The position numbers and the translations under genes were made by a program. DNA of 64,000 nucleotides from Candidatus Tityobacter terrigena (GTDB lineage Bacteria; Vulcanimicrobiota; Vulcanimicrobiia; Vulcanimicrobiales; Vulcanimicrobiaceae): the NCBI GenBank assembly GCA_003156715.1, contig PMHO01000053.1:96938-160937 (forward strand), read 5' to 3'. The notes beneath the pieces are model-generated. The model saw nothing but the letters and a program-made list of their open reading frames with translations. It was not told where the DNA came from and made no database searches. Below, one piece after another: positions 1-8,660 of this stretch. The first letter of the stretch is position 1. Each line of letters starts with the position of its first letter.

Positions 1-320
1 GCACGCAGCGCGGCGACGCCGACGGGATCGAGCCGGTAGACTCGCCGGTTGCCGAAACGACGGTCGATGACGAGGCCGGCGTTCTTGAGCGCGCGCAGAT
101 GTTGGGAGACCGCCGGCCGGCTGATCGGAAATGCGCTAGCGAGGTCCATGACGGCAAGTGGACCTTCTGCTAGGCGCTCGAAGATCGCTAGCCGCGTGGG
201 ATCGGCCAAGATGCCGAGCCGGGAGGGTTCCTTTCGCGCAGGCAAACGACGCAGCGGAACCGTGGTTCGCGGCTTGTCGTCGCCCTGCGGCGCCATTTGC
301 CGGAGCAGTGAAACCAACAT
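1..320 (-). CDS. ArsR-family transcriptional regulator, C-terminus beyond window
   Basis: Reading the minus strand from 320 gives an open frame to the window edge, so the gene is partial and its C-terminus is missing. The visible product has the ArsR winged-helix signature: LADPTRLAIFERL, then SRPAVSQHLRALKNAGLV (recognition helix) and the wing segment GNRRVYRLDP. No metal-binding cysteine pair is visible in the part present. The start ATG shares one base with the stop of the upstream livF (TGATG), which argues for this start over the in-frame ATG at 296 and for translational coupling. As the last visible gene of the sulfur operon, it is the obvious candidate to bind the half-site array at 10392-10425, by inference only. 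Confidence 0.85.
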   Translation of the reverse strand, partial: MLVSLLRQMAPQGDDKPRTTVPLRRLPARKEPSRLGILADPTRLAIFERLAEGPLAVMDLASAFPISRPAVSQHLRALKNAGLVIDRRFGNRRVYRLDPVGVAALR

Positions 321-1111
321 CACGTTCCCACCTGCGATACGAGGCTCGAATATTGACGCCGCTGTCGCGGCTCGAAGCCGAGGTAGAAGTGCTTGACGTC
401 GTCGCGCTCGCGCACCTCCGCTGAGGCACCCGCGAGCGCCACGCTTCCGTGCTCGAGGACGTAGGCGCGATCGGCGTATCGGAGCGCAAGCGTAGCGTTC
501 TGCTCCGCGACGAGTATGCTCAGGTTCTCGTCACGGTTGAGCGCTCGCAAGAAGTGGAATATCTCGCGGGCGACGAGCGGCGCCAGTCCCATCGTTGGCT
601 CGTCGAGCATGAGGAGCCGCGGGCGGGCCATAAGCGCGCGCCCAATCGCGGTCATTTGCTGCTCGCCGCCCGAACAAAGCGCGGCGGGCAGCCGGCGCTT
701 GGCGCGCAACTGCGGGAAGTACCCGTAGATGCGCGCGACGTCTGCGGCGAGCTGCCTGCGACCGATGCGTAGTGCGGACGCGCCAGCGATGAGGTTCTCC
801 TCAACCGTCAGGTGCGGGAAGCAATGGCGGCCCTCGATCACTTGGGCTAGGCCGGCAGCGACCAGTTGAGCGGGCCCGAGCTTTTCCGTCCGCCGTCCGT
901 CGAACGTCACGTGCCCGCCCGTAATTTGGCCGTGCACTGCCGACAACAGATTGGAGATCGCCCGCAAGGTCGTGGTCTTTCCGGCTCCGTTCGCCCCCAA
1001 CAGCGCGACGATCTCTCCCGCACCGACCGTCAGCGAGACCCGCGACAACGCGAGGATCGCGTTGTCGTAGGTCGCGCCGACGTTCGTGACGGAGAGGAGC
1101 GGTTCGCTCAC
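320..1111 (-). CDS. livF: HAAT-type ABC transporter ATP-binding protein (LivF-like)
   Basis: A 263-residue ATPase of the LivF class, the second nucleotide-binding subunit of branched-chain-type (HAAT) importers. Walker A is GANGAGKTTT near residue 40; the signature is CSGGEQQM near residue 147, followed by Walker B LLMLDEPTMGLAP. The start is GTG, placed by a 4-base overlap (GTGA) with the stop of the binding-protein gene, and the stop overlaps the ArsR start. It should energise import through the LivH/LivM pair encoded just upstream. The liv name reflects family; the organosulfur gene context suggests the cargo is not an amino acid. Confidence 0.9.
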   Translation of the reverse strand: MSEPLLSVTNVGATYDNAILALSRVSLTVGAGEIVALLGANGAGKTTTLRAISNLLSAVHGQITGGHVTFDGRRTEKLGPAQLVAAGLAQVIEGRHCFPHLTVEENLIAGASALRIGRRQLAADVARIYGYFPQLRAKRRLPAALCSGGEQQMTAIGRALMARPRLLMLDEPTMGLAPLVAREIFHFLRALNRDENLSILVAEQNATLALRYADRAYVLEHGSVALAGASAEVRERDDVKHFYLGFEPRQRRQYSSLVSQVGT

Positions 1112-2463
1112 GACGTCTTCGCGCAGTTGCGCGGCGTGATGTGATGCTCGGCCGCGTATTTGTTTGCCGAGGCCTCAATCAGCGGGCGCAGCAGTTTGCG
1201 GTCGGCCTGAATCCAGCCGGTCTTGGTCACCCACCTTTGACCGTCCCACTGCTGGAACTTGACTGCGCCCGCGCCCTCGTGGTCGGCGCAGGTGACGTGG
1301 ATCGGCGGAAGCAGACCCGTCGCGCCGAGCTCTGCGATCCGCTTGTCGTCGAGATCGAGGTGGTCGAAGCCCCACTGCACCTGCTCGCCCGAGAGCGCCT
1401 TGTCGCCGAAGTGCTGTTGCGCGATGCGTAGCGCCTCGACATTTAGGATCCCGTTGATGATGCCAAGCGTGTGGTAGCCGCTCCCGATCCGGGACTTGTC
1501 GTCGAGGTTGCCTTTGTTTGCCCCGTACACGGTCTTGATGATCTCTTGGACCACCGGAAACTCGGTGCCCGACGGATGGTCGGTCAACGCGATGTATCCG
1601 ACGGCTGCAGCTCCTGCCGGGCGCACGTCTTCTTCCGAGTTGCTCCAGATGTTGCCGATGATGTGGTCGGCTGGAAAGCCGACTTGCTGCGCGGTCTTCA
1701 GCGCAACCGGGTTCATCACGCCCCATCCGCGCAAGATCACGAACTCCGGCGCAATGCGCTGGATCTGCAGCCACTGCGACTGCTGCTGGTTGCCCGGGTG
1801 CGGTACCTCGATCTCGGTCACCTCGAAGCCGTACTTCTGCGAAAGCAGAGCGAAAATCGGGATCGTCTCCCTGCCGTACGGTGAGCCGTGATACAAAACG
1901 ACGATCTTCCTCCCGCGCAGCTTGTCGAGCCCGCCGTCGCGCTGGGCGACGTAGTTGACCATGGCGGATGCCTCGCTCCACGGGTTTAGCAGCAGCGGGA
2001 AGATGTAGGGAAAGACGGCGCCGTCCGTGGTATCGGTACGGCCGTGGTTGATCGTAATGAGCGGGATCTTGTCGCTCGTCGACCGGTCGAGCAGCGCGTA
2101 GGCGATGCCGACGCTCAGCGGGTTCATCGCGGCCGGCCCGGGATTGCCTTGGGTCTTCATGCGCTCGTAGCACTCGACGCCGCGCTCGACTTCGTATTCC
2201 GTCTCGCACTCGTTCCAGGTGAGCTTGACGCCGTTGACTCCGCCGTCACGCATGTTGATCAAGTTCATGTAGTCGATGAAGCCGCCGAAGAACCCGGTGC
2301 CGCCGGCCGCGTAAGGCCCGACCCGGTAGCTCTGCAACGGGAAATACTCCTGCCCGCGGTCGGGCGCCGCGAAGCTCGGCAACGCGATCGCGCCGCCGAG
2401 TGCGAGGGCCGCGGATGCGAGCAGAACGGGCATGAGGCGGCCCTTATATGATGACGAGAACAT
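1108..2463 (-). CDS. HAAT-family periplasmic substrate-binding protein
   Basis: A 451-residue extracellular ligand-binding protein of the Leu/Ile/Val-binding (Peripla_BP_6) type. It opens with a signal peptide (hydrophobic core around residues 11-32, cleavage likely after PSFAA). The mature part begins with YFPLQSYRVGPYAAGGTGFFGG and has the two-lobe pattern of the family, including VVLYHGSPYGRE and WGVMNPVALKTAQ. An AAAGGA ribosome-binding site lies about 8 bases before the ATG. It follows livM after 40 bases and overlaps livF by 4 bases. The ligand cannot be read from sequence; position behind sulfone-oxidation genes points to an organosulfur compound, by inference. Confidence 0.88.
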   Translation of the reverse strand: MFSSSYKGRLMPVLLASAALALGGAIALPSFAAPDRGQEYFPLQSYRVGPYAAGGTGFFGGFIDYMNLINMRDGGVNGVKLTWNECETEYEVERGVECYERMKTQGNPGPAAMNPLSVGIAYALLDRSTSDKIPLITINHGRTDTTDGAVFPYIFPLLLNPWSEASAMVNYVAQRDGGLDKLRGRKIVVLYHGSPYGRETIPIFALLSQKYGFEVTEIEVPHPGNQQQSQWLQIQRIAPEFVILRGWGVMNPVALKTAQQVGFPADHIIGNIWSNSEEDVRPAGAAAVGYIALTDHPSGTEFPVVQEIIKTVYGANKGNLDDKSRIGSGYHTLGIINGILNVEALRIAQQHFGDKALSGEQVQWGFDHLDLDDKRIAELGATGLLPPIHVTCADHEGAGAVKFQQWDGQRWVTKTGWIQADRKLLRPLIEASANKYAAEHHITPRNCAKTS

Positions 2464-2503
2464 CGTGGGGTCCTTTCTTTACCTAAGAATGATGGGCTGC
2501 CGG

Positions 2504-3514
2504 TCAGCTCTGGGGGGCCGGCACGAAGGATAGGAGACGTGCCAGGCGTCTGCGGCCGCGGTCCCAAAGCGAGACGAGACCTGCAGGCTCGGCGATGAGA
2601 AACGCGATAATCAACACGCCGATCAGGATCATTTCGACCAGCTCGGCGATTCCCGAATCGGTCGTGCCGAAGAAAGACGCGCCGATCCGGCTGAGCAGAA
2701 GCGGCAGAACGACGATGAACGCGGCGCCGAAAAAGGCGCCGCGAACGCTCGCCAGGCCGCCGATGATGATGATGAAAAGAATCCTGAACGACAAGTCGAG
2801 GGTGAACCCGTCGGATTCGACCGTCCGTAAGTAGGCGAACGCCCACAGCACGCCTGCGACGCCGCAGTAGAACGAGCTGATCGCGAATGCAAGCAGCTTC
2901 GAGCGAAAGATCGGGACGCCGATCACGGCAGCTGCAAGGTCCTTGTCGCGCACGGCCATCCAGTTCCGCCCGGTCTGCGAATGCACGAGTCGCAGTGCAA
3001 CGAAGGTCAAGGTCGCGACGACTGCGAGCGACAATACGTAGCGTCCCGCCGACGAACTGAAGTCAATGCCGGCGACCGCGAGCTGCGGCGCCGTAATGAC
3101 GCCCGAGGGGTCGTCATTCGCGAACCAGTGAAAGTTCGTCAGCGCCCACTGCACGAAGTACTGCGCGGCAAGTGTCGAAACGAGCAAGTAGAAGCCTTTG
3201 AGCCGCAGGCTCGGCAGGCCGAAGACGATGCCGACCGCGGCAGCCGTGAGTCCGGCGAGCGCGAAGCTCGCCAGCAACGGCAGGTGCGGAACGCGCAGAT
3301 TGAAGTTGTAGGCCGCGAACGCGCCGATCGCCATGAACGCAGCCGAGCCCACCGAAATCTGGCCGGCGTAACCAGTCAGCAGGTTGAGCCCGACCCCCGC
3401 AAGACTCAGCGCCAGAAAGGGCGTGAGGATTGCGTCGAAGAGATACGTATTTCCGACGCGCGGCACGACCAGAAGCGCCACGGCGAGCAGCGCTGCGACA
3501 AGCCAAAATCTCAT
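2504..3514 (-). CDS. livM: HAAT-type ABC transporter permease (LivM-like)
   Basis: A 336-residue inner-membrane permease with about eight to ten hydrophobic segments. The LivM hallmark GLNLLTGYAGQISVGSAAFMAIGA appears near residue 45 (first part GLNLLTGYAG, then QISVGSAAF). The frame stays open far upstream, but that part is arginine-rich and overlaps livH. The real start is the ATG at 3514, inside a 4-base ATGA overlap with the livH stop. It pairs with LivH to form the channel of the importer. The C-terminus ends in a charged tail after the last membrane span. Confidence 0.92.
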   Translation of the reverse strand: MRFWLVAALLAVALLVVPRVGNTYLFDAILTPFLALSLAGVGLNLLTGYAGQISVGSAAFMAIGAFAAYNFNLRVPHLPLLASFALAGLTAAAVGIVFGLPSLRLKGFYLLVSTLAAQYFVQWALTNFHWFANDDPSGVITAPQLAVAGIDFSSSAGRYVLSLAVVATLTFVALRLVHSQTGRNWMAVRDKDLAAAVIGVPIFRSKLLAFAISSFYCGVAGVLWAFAYLRTVESDGFTLDLSFRILFIIIIGGLASVRGAFFGAAFIVVLPLLLSRIGASFFGTTDSGIAELVEMILIGVLIIAFLIAEPAGLVSLWDRGRRRLARLLSFVPAPQS

Positions 3515-4392
3515 GCGCGCACGAGCTCCCGCTGGCCGAAGAGGCCGGCTGGGCGCACGAGCAAGAAACCGAGCGCGACGACGTATGCGATCCAGCCTTC
3601 GGTCCCGCCGCCGACGAAGGGGCCGATATAGACCTCGGCACTCTTCTCGATGGCGCCGATCAAGAGACCGCCGACGATCGCGCCCGCGATCGAATCGAAC
3701 CCGCCCAGAACCAGCACCGGCAGGGCCTTGAGCACGACCGTCGACAGCGAAAACTGCACGCCCAGGCGCGCCCCCCAGAGGAGGCCCGCCACGAGGGCGA
3801 CTACACCGGCGAGCGCCCAGGCGATCGCCCAGACGTGCGAAAGCCGCAAGCCGACCGCAATGGCCGCCAGCTGATCGTCCGCGACTGCGCGGAAGGCTAG
3901 CCCGGTCCTGGTGGTGCGGAAGAACAGCGTCAGCGCCGCGACCATCGTGGCCGCGATCAGCGCGGCGACAAGATCGAACTCGCTGATCGCGACGCTGCCG
4001 AACTGCATCGGCGTGTCGGGGATGCCGAGGTCGAGGCCATGCACCTCGGTCCCCCATAGCAACTGCGCCGCGCCCTCGATCACGTAGCTGAGCCCGAGCG
4101 TCGCCATGAAAAGCGTGATCGAGGACTGGTTGACGAGGGGTTTTAAGACGAATCGCTCGATCAGCCATCCGAGAGCCACCATGATCGCAAGCGTCACGAG
4201 CAGCGACACGGCGAACGGGAGCTTATGCTCGGTTAGGCTGACAAAAGTCAACGCCGCGAACAACACCATTGCGCCCTGCGCGAAGTTGAGCACACCCGAG
4301 GTCTTGTAGATCAGGACGAAGCCCAGGGCGACCAGCGAGTACATGACGCCGGAAAGCAATCCTCCGACCAGCACGTCCACGAAAAAGCTCAT
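3511..4392 (-). CDS. livH: HAAT-type ABC transporter permease (LivH-like)
   Basis: A 293-residue inner-membrane permease of the LivH type. It begins with MSFFVDVLVGGLLSGVMYSL and shows the family segment YKTSGVLNFAQGAMVLFAA near residue 30. Later comes the EAA-like cytoplasmic region RTTRTGLAFRAVADDQLAAIAVG that contacts the ATPase (quoted here in parts). The ATG at 4392 overlaps the livG stop by 4 bases, and its own stop overlaps the livM start by 4 bases, so all three are translationally coupled. The open frame upstream of the ATG is the antisense-like shadow of livG and is not part of the protein. Confidence 0.92.
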   Translation of the reverse strand: MSFFVDVLVGGLLSGVMYSLVALGFVLIYKTSGVLNFAQGAMVLFAALTFVSLTEHKLPFAVSLLVTLAIMVALGWLIERFVLKPLVNQSSITLFMATLGLSYVIEGAAQLLWGTEVHGLDLGIPDTPMQFGSVAISEFDLVAALIAATMVAALTLFFRTTRTGLAFRAVADDQLAAIAVGLRLSHVWAIAWALAGVVALVAGLLWGARLGVQFSLSTVVLKALPVLVLGGFDSIAGAIVGGLLIGAIEKSAEVYIGPFVGGGTEGWIAYVVALGFLLVRPAGLFGQRELVRA

Positions 4393-5192
4393 ACCGCCGC
4401 CTCCACCAAGCGTTCGTCGTGGTCCACTCCGATATAGGCGTCGATCACCTTTTGGTCGGCGCGGATCAGATCGGGCGGACCGTCGGCGATCTTGCGGCCG
4501 TAGTCGAGCACGGCCACCCGATCGGAAAGGTCCATCACGACGCCGATGTCGTGCTCGATCAGCACGACGGTCGTGTGAAATTCTGCTTTTGCCTCGACGA
4601 TGAAGCGGCACATCTCGAGCTTCTCGCCCGCCGTCATGCCGGCCATCGGCTCGTCGAGCAGAAGCAGCCGGGGACCGGCGATCAGCGCGCGGCCCAACTC
4701 GACGCGCTTTTGCAGGCCGTAGGGCAGCGTCGCGACTTTGCGGTCGCCCTTGGCATGCAAACCGAGGAAGTCCATGATCTCCTCCGCGCGGCGAGCGCTC
4801 TCGCGTTCGTCGGAGCGCGAGCGCGGTAGCCCGAGGACGTTCTCGGCGAAGTTCGAGCGGGCAAAAGCGGCGCGGCCCATCACGATGTTGTCGCGCACGC
4901 TCATCCCCGCGAAGAGCGCCAGGTTTTGGAACGTTCGCGCGATCCCGAGATGGGCGAGCGCAGAGACCGGAACGTGCGTGTAATCTTTCCCAGCGAACGC
5001 GATCGTGCCGGCGAGCGGGCGATACAAGCCGCTGATCACGTTCAGAAGCGAGCTCTTGCCCGCGCCGTTCGGTCCGATGATGGCATGGATGTCGCCTTCG
5101 CGCACGGTTAGATCGACGCTAGAGAGAGCGCGCACGCCGCCGAAGGAAAGCTCGATGCCGCGAAGCTCGAGCAGGGCTCGCTCGGCGCTCAT
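4389..5192 (-). CDS. livG: HAAT-type ABC transporter ATP-binding protein (LivG-like)
   Basis: A 267-residue ATPase of the LivG class. Walker A is GPNGAGKSS near residue 40 and Walker B LLLLDEPMAGM near residue 165. The long LivG-specific insert after the Q-loop is present (RTFQNLALFAGMSVRDNIV). The canonical LSGGQ signature is replaced by LPYGLQKRVELGRAL, as is common in LivG proteins. The start at 5192 is set by a 4-base overlap with the stop of the upstream oxygenase-like gene; the longer frame adds only a low-complexity arginine-rich stretch. It works with LivF, LivH, LivM and the binding protein. Confidence 0.92.
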   Translation of the reverse strand: MSAERALLELRGIELSFGGVRALSSVDLTVREGDIHAIIGPNGAGKSSLLNVISGLYRPLAGTIAFAGKDYTHVPVSALAHLGIARTFQNLALFAGMSVRDNIVMGRAAFARSNFAENVLGLPRSRSDERESARRAEEIMDFLGLHAKGDRKVATLPYGLQKRVELGRALIAGPRLLLLDEPMAGMTAGEKLEMCRFIVEAKAEFHTTVVLIEHDIGVVMDLSDRVAVLDYGRKIADGPPDLIRADQKVIDAYIGVDHDERLVEAAV

Positions 5193-6091
5193 CCGGCTAG
5201 CGCCTCGATCGCCGGATCGCTCACGGGGCGCCCGAGACGCCGCTCCCATTCCACTTCAAAGTGCCGCCGGGCAAAGTCGCCGGCGCCTGCGCCGTGCTCT
5301 CGCGCGCAGCCGAACGGACCCCAGATTGCATCGTACTCGCGGACGCGCTGAGCGCGCTCCTTGGGCGTGTCGCTCCGCGGAGCGAGGCCACGCGATTCCA
5401 CGACGACGCGTTGCGGCGAGATCGGTCTCACGGCGTCGACGCGCAAGCTGGAGCCGCGCAGGCGGAAAGCCACGCCTGGAAAGACGGCGATCTCCCGCGC
5501 GTGATCGGGCATGAGTCCCCCGAGCGTCAACGTCCGCGCTGCCGCACCGGGATACGCCTCATAGCGAACGACCCGCTCCGCGAAGGCGATGTGACCGTTC
5601 GCGAATGCCCGGTCACGCGCGACGAAATAGGCCGGGTGGAGCAGATCGGGCGCCGGCTCGATGCGGCGAACGGCACCGCGTTCGACGTCGCCATTTCGAT
5701 CGGGGCGCGCACTCCGGCCTGCGTCGAATGGAGTCGTCACGCACGCGAACACTTCGAGTTCGGCGGAGGCGAGCGTCGCAATCATGCCGTCGAGGGCGCC
5801 TGCGACGTAGTCGCGCAAGGCCGGCGCCGCGTCGTCGAAATTGACCCACACGAACTGCCCGAAGTCGATGGCAGTTCGCATCGGACACGACCCGGGGCCG
5901 GCGTCGCGGCAGCGAATCTCCCCGTCGGCCCCGCGCAGAACGATGATGCTGCGCCGCGCCACGTGGCGGATCGCGCGAGCGTCGCCGGGGTTCGCGATCT
6001 CGCTTTCGTGGCACGCGAGCAGCCACGAGCGCTCGAAGACGGAACGTCGCTCGCGTTCGACGCGGCGCGATCCTTTCGGACTCGAAGGCAC
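5189..6091 (-). CDS. Rieske-oxygenase-like protein lacking the Rieske and iron motifs
   Basis: About 300 residues resembling fragments of ring-hydroxylating oxygenase alpha subunits. The N-terminal part (VFERSWLLACHE, NPGD, RSIIVLRGADGEI) matches the lead-in to the Rieske domain. The expected C-x-H and C-x2-H cluster motifs are absent: the chain passes from DGEIRCRDAGPGSCP straight to TAIDFGQFVWVNFDD, which normally follows the Rieske domain. The usual E-x3-D-x2-H-x4-H iron site of the catalytic domain is also not recognisable, though the C-terminal part (VDAVRPISPQRVVVESRGL) looks family-like. The stop overlaps livG by 4 bases, so translation is coupled. A GTG at 6091 is the chosen start; a longer frame from 6187 would overlap the previous gene by 46 bases. 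It may be a decayed enzyme or a repurposed fold. Confidence 0.6.
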   Translation of the reverse strand: MPSSPKGSRRVERERRSVFERSWLLACHESEIANPGDARAIRHVARRSIIVLRGADGEIRCRDAGPGSCPMRTAIDFGQFVWVNFDDAAPALRDYVAGALDGMIATLASAELEVFACVTTPFDAGRSARPDRNGDVERGAVRRIEPAPDLLHPAYFVARDRAFANGHIAFAERVVRYEAYPGAAARTLTLGGLMPDHAREIAVFPGVAFRLRGSSLRVDAVRPISPQRVVVESRGLAPRSDTPKERAQRVREYDAIWGPFGCAREHGAGAGDFARRHFEVEWERRLGRPVSDPAIEALAG

Positions 6092-6141
6092 GGGCGTGCG
6101 ACGTGACAGTGACGGCCTGGCCGCCCTGCGCTGCGAGCCGT

Positions 6142-7335
6142 TCACGAATAGAAGGAAGGCGACGGGATGCGGTCGTTGAGCGCCCAATCCCCGAGCTCGC
6201 GTACCTTGTAGTCGAGCCGGTCGTGAAGGGTCAACGTGCGCGCGTTGCGCCAGAAGCGGTCAAGATGCCAGTGGGTCGTCGTGGCTCCGGCTCCGGTCGC
6301 TTCGAAGATCCGCGCCGAGATGTCGAGCACCGCGCGCGACGACACGACCTTTGCTGCGGCGATCATCAGTGCGACTTCGCCACGCTGCTCGGGCGTCAGG
6401 TCGTCCTCTAGGCTCCACGCCCGCTGCAGCAGTTGTGCGGCCCGATCGGCAGTCGCGCTTGCAGCGATGAGCTCGGTCCACATATTGCCGAAATGCTCCA
6501 GCACGTACGGGTCCTCGCCGGCATGCTCGACGCCCGAGCCGGGCCACGCGCGGGTCCGCGAACGCGTGTATGGCTTCGCGCCACCGAGGGCGCCGTGCGC
6601 GATGCCGAGGTAGACGTTGACGAACGTCAGCTGTGCGATGCACGATCGCAGCGTGGCGAACGTGCTGCCGAGCGGCCCGGGAGGGCCGAGGATCTCGCTC
6701 TCGTCGAGAGACACGTCGTGGAACACCGTCGATCCGCTGTCCGTGAGACGCTGCCCGATGTTATCCCAGTCGTCGTAGACTTCGATGCCGGGGCGCTGCG
6801 TCGGCACGGCGGCCACGACGAGCCGCTCGGTCTCCTCATCGATCGCCGAGACCAGCAGCATTTCCGAGTCCATGGCGCCGGTCGTAAACGATTTTGTGCC
6901 GCGCAGGCGCAAGCCGCCCGCCGTGTGACGCAGTGCCAGGCGGCGGTCGAGCGGGTTCAGCGTGTTGCCCCAAAACCAGCCTTCGCGCGAGGTGGCCGAG
7001 AGCAGCGCGCGCCATTGCTCGGGCGCCCCGAAGAGCCTGCACGTCGCGCAGATCACGTGGTGGAAACCGAATAGTTGTCCGAGCGAAGCGTCGGCCTCAG
7101 ACACGACGCGCACTGCCTCGAATACGGTGGGCCAGGACGCGCCGAGCCCTCCGAGCTCGCGTGGGATGCTGAGCGAGAGCAGACCGCTCTCACGCATCGC
7201 GTCGCGCTCGCGCTTCGGGGTGCCGCCCCGCCTGTCGCGAGCACCCGCACCCTGAGCGAACGTCTCGGCCAAGCGGTGTGCCGCTCCCAGCGGATCGAGG
7301 ACCGGCGCGGCCACCGTGCCGCTTGCTATCGTCAT
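6142..7335 (-). CDS. Acyl-CoA-dehydrogenase-fold flavin monooxygenase (DszC/MsuC-like)
   Basis: A 397-residue member of the acyl-CoA dehydrogenase fold group that includes DszC and MsuC/SfnC, FMNH2-dependent monooxygenases acting on sulfides, sulfinates or similar compounds. The family landmarks are PRELGGLGASWPTVFEAVRV near the N-terminus (in parts), the middle beta domain with GTKSFTTGAM, and the C-terminal HWHLDRFWRNARTLTLHD. It lies 50 bases before the oxygenase-like gene and 28 after sfnB. The ATG at 7335 is preferred because GGAG lies 6-7 bases upstream; the ATG at 7347 is in frame but lacks such a site. It probably uses reduced flavin from the SsuE-type reductase in the same operon. 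Exact substrate unknown. Confidence 0.85.
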   Translation of the reverse strand: MTIASGTVAAPVLDPLGAAHRLAETFAQGAGARDRRGGTPKRERDAMRESGLLSLSIPRELGGLGASWPTVFEAVRVVSEADASLGQLFGFHHVICATCRLFGAPEQWRALLSATSREGWFWGNTLNPLDRRLALRHTAGGLRLRGTKSFTTGAMDSEMLLVSAIDEETERLVVAAVPTQRPGIEVYDDWDNIGQRLTDSGSTVFHDVSLDESEILGPPGPLGSTFATLRSCIAQLTFVNVYLGIAHGALGGAKPYTRSRTRAWPGSGVEHAGEDPYVLEHFGNMWTELIAASATADRAAQLLQRAWSLEDDLTPEQRGEVALMIAAAKVVSSRAVLDISARIFEATGAGATTTHWHLDRFWRNARTLTLHDRLDYKVRELGDWALNDRIPSPSFYS

Positions 7336-7363
7336 CGCGCGCTCCATCCGTCGCGGCCGGCCG

Positions 7364-8647
7364 TCAGAACCACGGATGCCGCGGCGGCGGTGCGCCGTTA
7401 AGGGCGTAGTTGCCGATCGCATAGTACTTCCAGCGCGACGGATCGTGCAGAGTGTGCGTGCGCGCGTTACGCCAGTGGCGGTCGAGCCCGTACTGCCCCA
7501 GGGTGGAGCGCGTCCCCGCAAGCTCGTGCAGCCGGTCGGCCGCGAAGATGGCAGCGTCTTCGCTCATGGCCTTCGACTCGGCAACGGCGATAGCGGCCTC
7601 GGCTACGGTTTCGGTCGTCGGGTCCGACTGCGCGACGTCAAGCAACTCTCCGGCTCGGCGCAAGATCAACTCCGCGGCGTGAACGCGAATCCGCACCTCG
7701 CCAAGCCGGTAAAGCAGGAGCGGGTCGTCCACCGCGCGTTCGACGTTACTGTCGATCCATGGCCGGCTGGTCTGCCGAACGAATCTCAACGTGTCGTCGA
7801 GCGCCGCAACGGCGATGCCGGTGTCGACTGCGGCTTGTATGATCTGTGCGACGGCGCCCATCGTCGTCGGCCGTTCGAAGGCGAGCCAGTGATCGATCAC
7901 GTGGTCCTTGCGGACGAAGGCGTCCTTGAGCACGGTCGTCCCACTGCAGGTCGTGCGCTGCCCGAAACTGCTCCAATCGTCGATCAGCGTAAGTCCAGGA
8001 TCTCCGCGCTCGACGAAGCCGACGACCGTGTGATCGGACTCGTCGAGCGCGACGACCGGGATCCAGTGCGCCAGCAGCGCGCCCGACGAGTAGAACTTCG
8101 TGCCGGTGATGCGGAAGCCGTCGCAGTCGGGATCGGGCGTGAGCCGCGTACGAACGTCGAGGACGTTCTTCGTGCCGACTTCGCTGAAGGCGTTGCCGAA
8201 TCGGTAGCCCTTGAGTGCGAGCTCGAAGAAAAAGCGCTTCTGCTCGGACGTCCCGTCGAGACGGATCGCTTCGATCATATACAAATGATTCTGCGGAATC
8301 TGGCCGATGCTCGGATCGGCGGCCGAGATCAGCTTGATCACCTCAGCTAGCGTCATGTTCGAAACGCCGGCGCCGCCGAACTCTTTCGGTACCGTCATAC
8401 CCCATAGGCCGCTGTTGCTGAACGCTTCGATTTCGGCCACGGGCGGCGTGCGCTCGGCGTCGCGCTGCACGGCATCGACGGCGAAGCTCGCCGCCAGCTC
8501 GCGCGCGACGGCGATCGCCCCTTCATCGGAATGCACGAGGTGCGCTGCCGGTTGAGACAGCTGTAGCGCTGTCGCCGTATTGCGGATCGCTTCGCCGACC
8601 GCGGACGCCGTCGCAGGGGAACCGTTCGGGAGCTGGGTCGCAGGCAT
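7364..8647 (-). CDS. sfnB: SfnB-family sulfur acquisition oxidoreductase
   Basis: A 427-residue flavoprotein of the acyl-CoA dehydrogenase fold, closely matching the SfnB sulfur-acquisition family. Diagnostic stretches are TVPKEFGGAGVSNMTLAEV, ADPSIGQIPQNHLY, SSGALLAHWIPV, DDWSSFGQRTTCSGTTV and the C-terminal DRHWRNARTHTLHDPSRWKY. SfnB proteins are encoded in dimethylsulfone-use clusters and are thought to act as reduced-flavin-dependent oxidoreductases. The start at 8647 leaves 13 bases after the ssuE-like stop. Sequence similarity to its neighbour at 6142-7335 suggests an old duplication within the operon. Confidence 0.92.
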   Translation of the reverse strand: MPATQLPNGSPATASAVGEAIRNTATALQLSQPAAHLVHSDEGAIAVARELAASFAVDAVQRDAERTPPVAEIEAFSNSGLWGMTVPKEFGGAGVSNMTLAEVIKLISAADPSIGQIPQNHLYMIEAIRLDGTSEQKRFFFELALKGYRFGNAFSEVGTKNVLDVRTRLTPDPDCDGFRITGTKFYSSGALLAHWIPVVALDESDHTVVGFVERGDPGLTLIDDWSSFGQRTTCSGTTVLKDAFVRKDHVIDHWLAFERPTTMGAVAQIIQAAVDTGIAVAALDDTLRFVRQTSRPWIDSNVERAVDDPLLLYRLGEVRIRVHAAELILRRAGELLDVAQSDPTTETVAEAAIAVAESKAMSEDAAIFAADRLHELAGTRSTLGQYGLDRHWRNARTHTLHDPSRWKYYAIGNYALNGAPPPRHPWF

Positions 8648-8660
8648 GCGTGGGTCTCCT

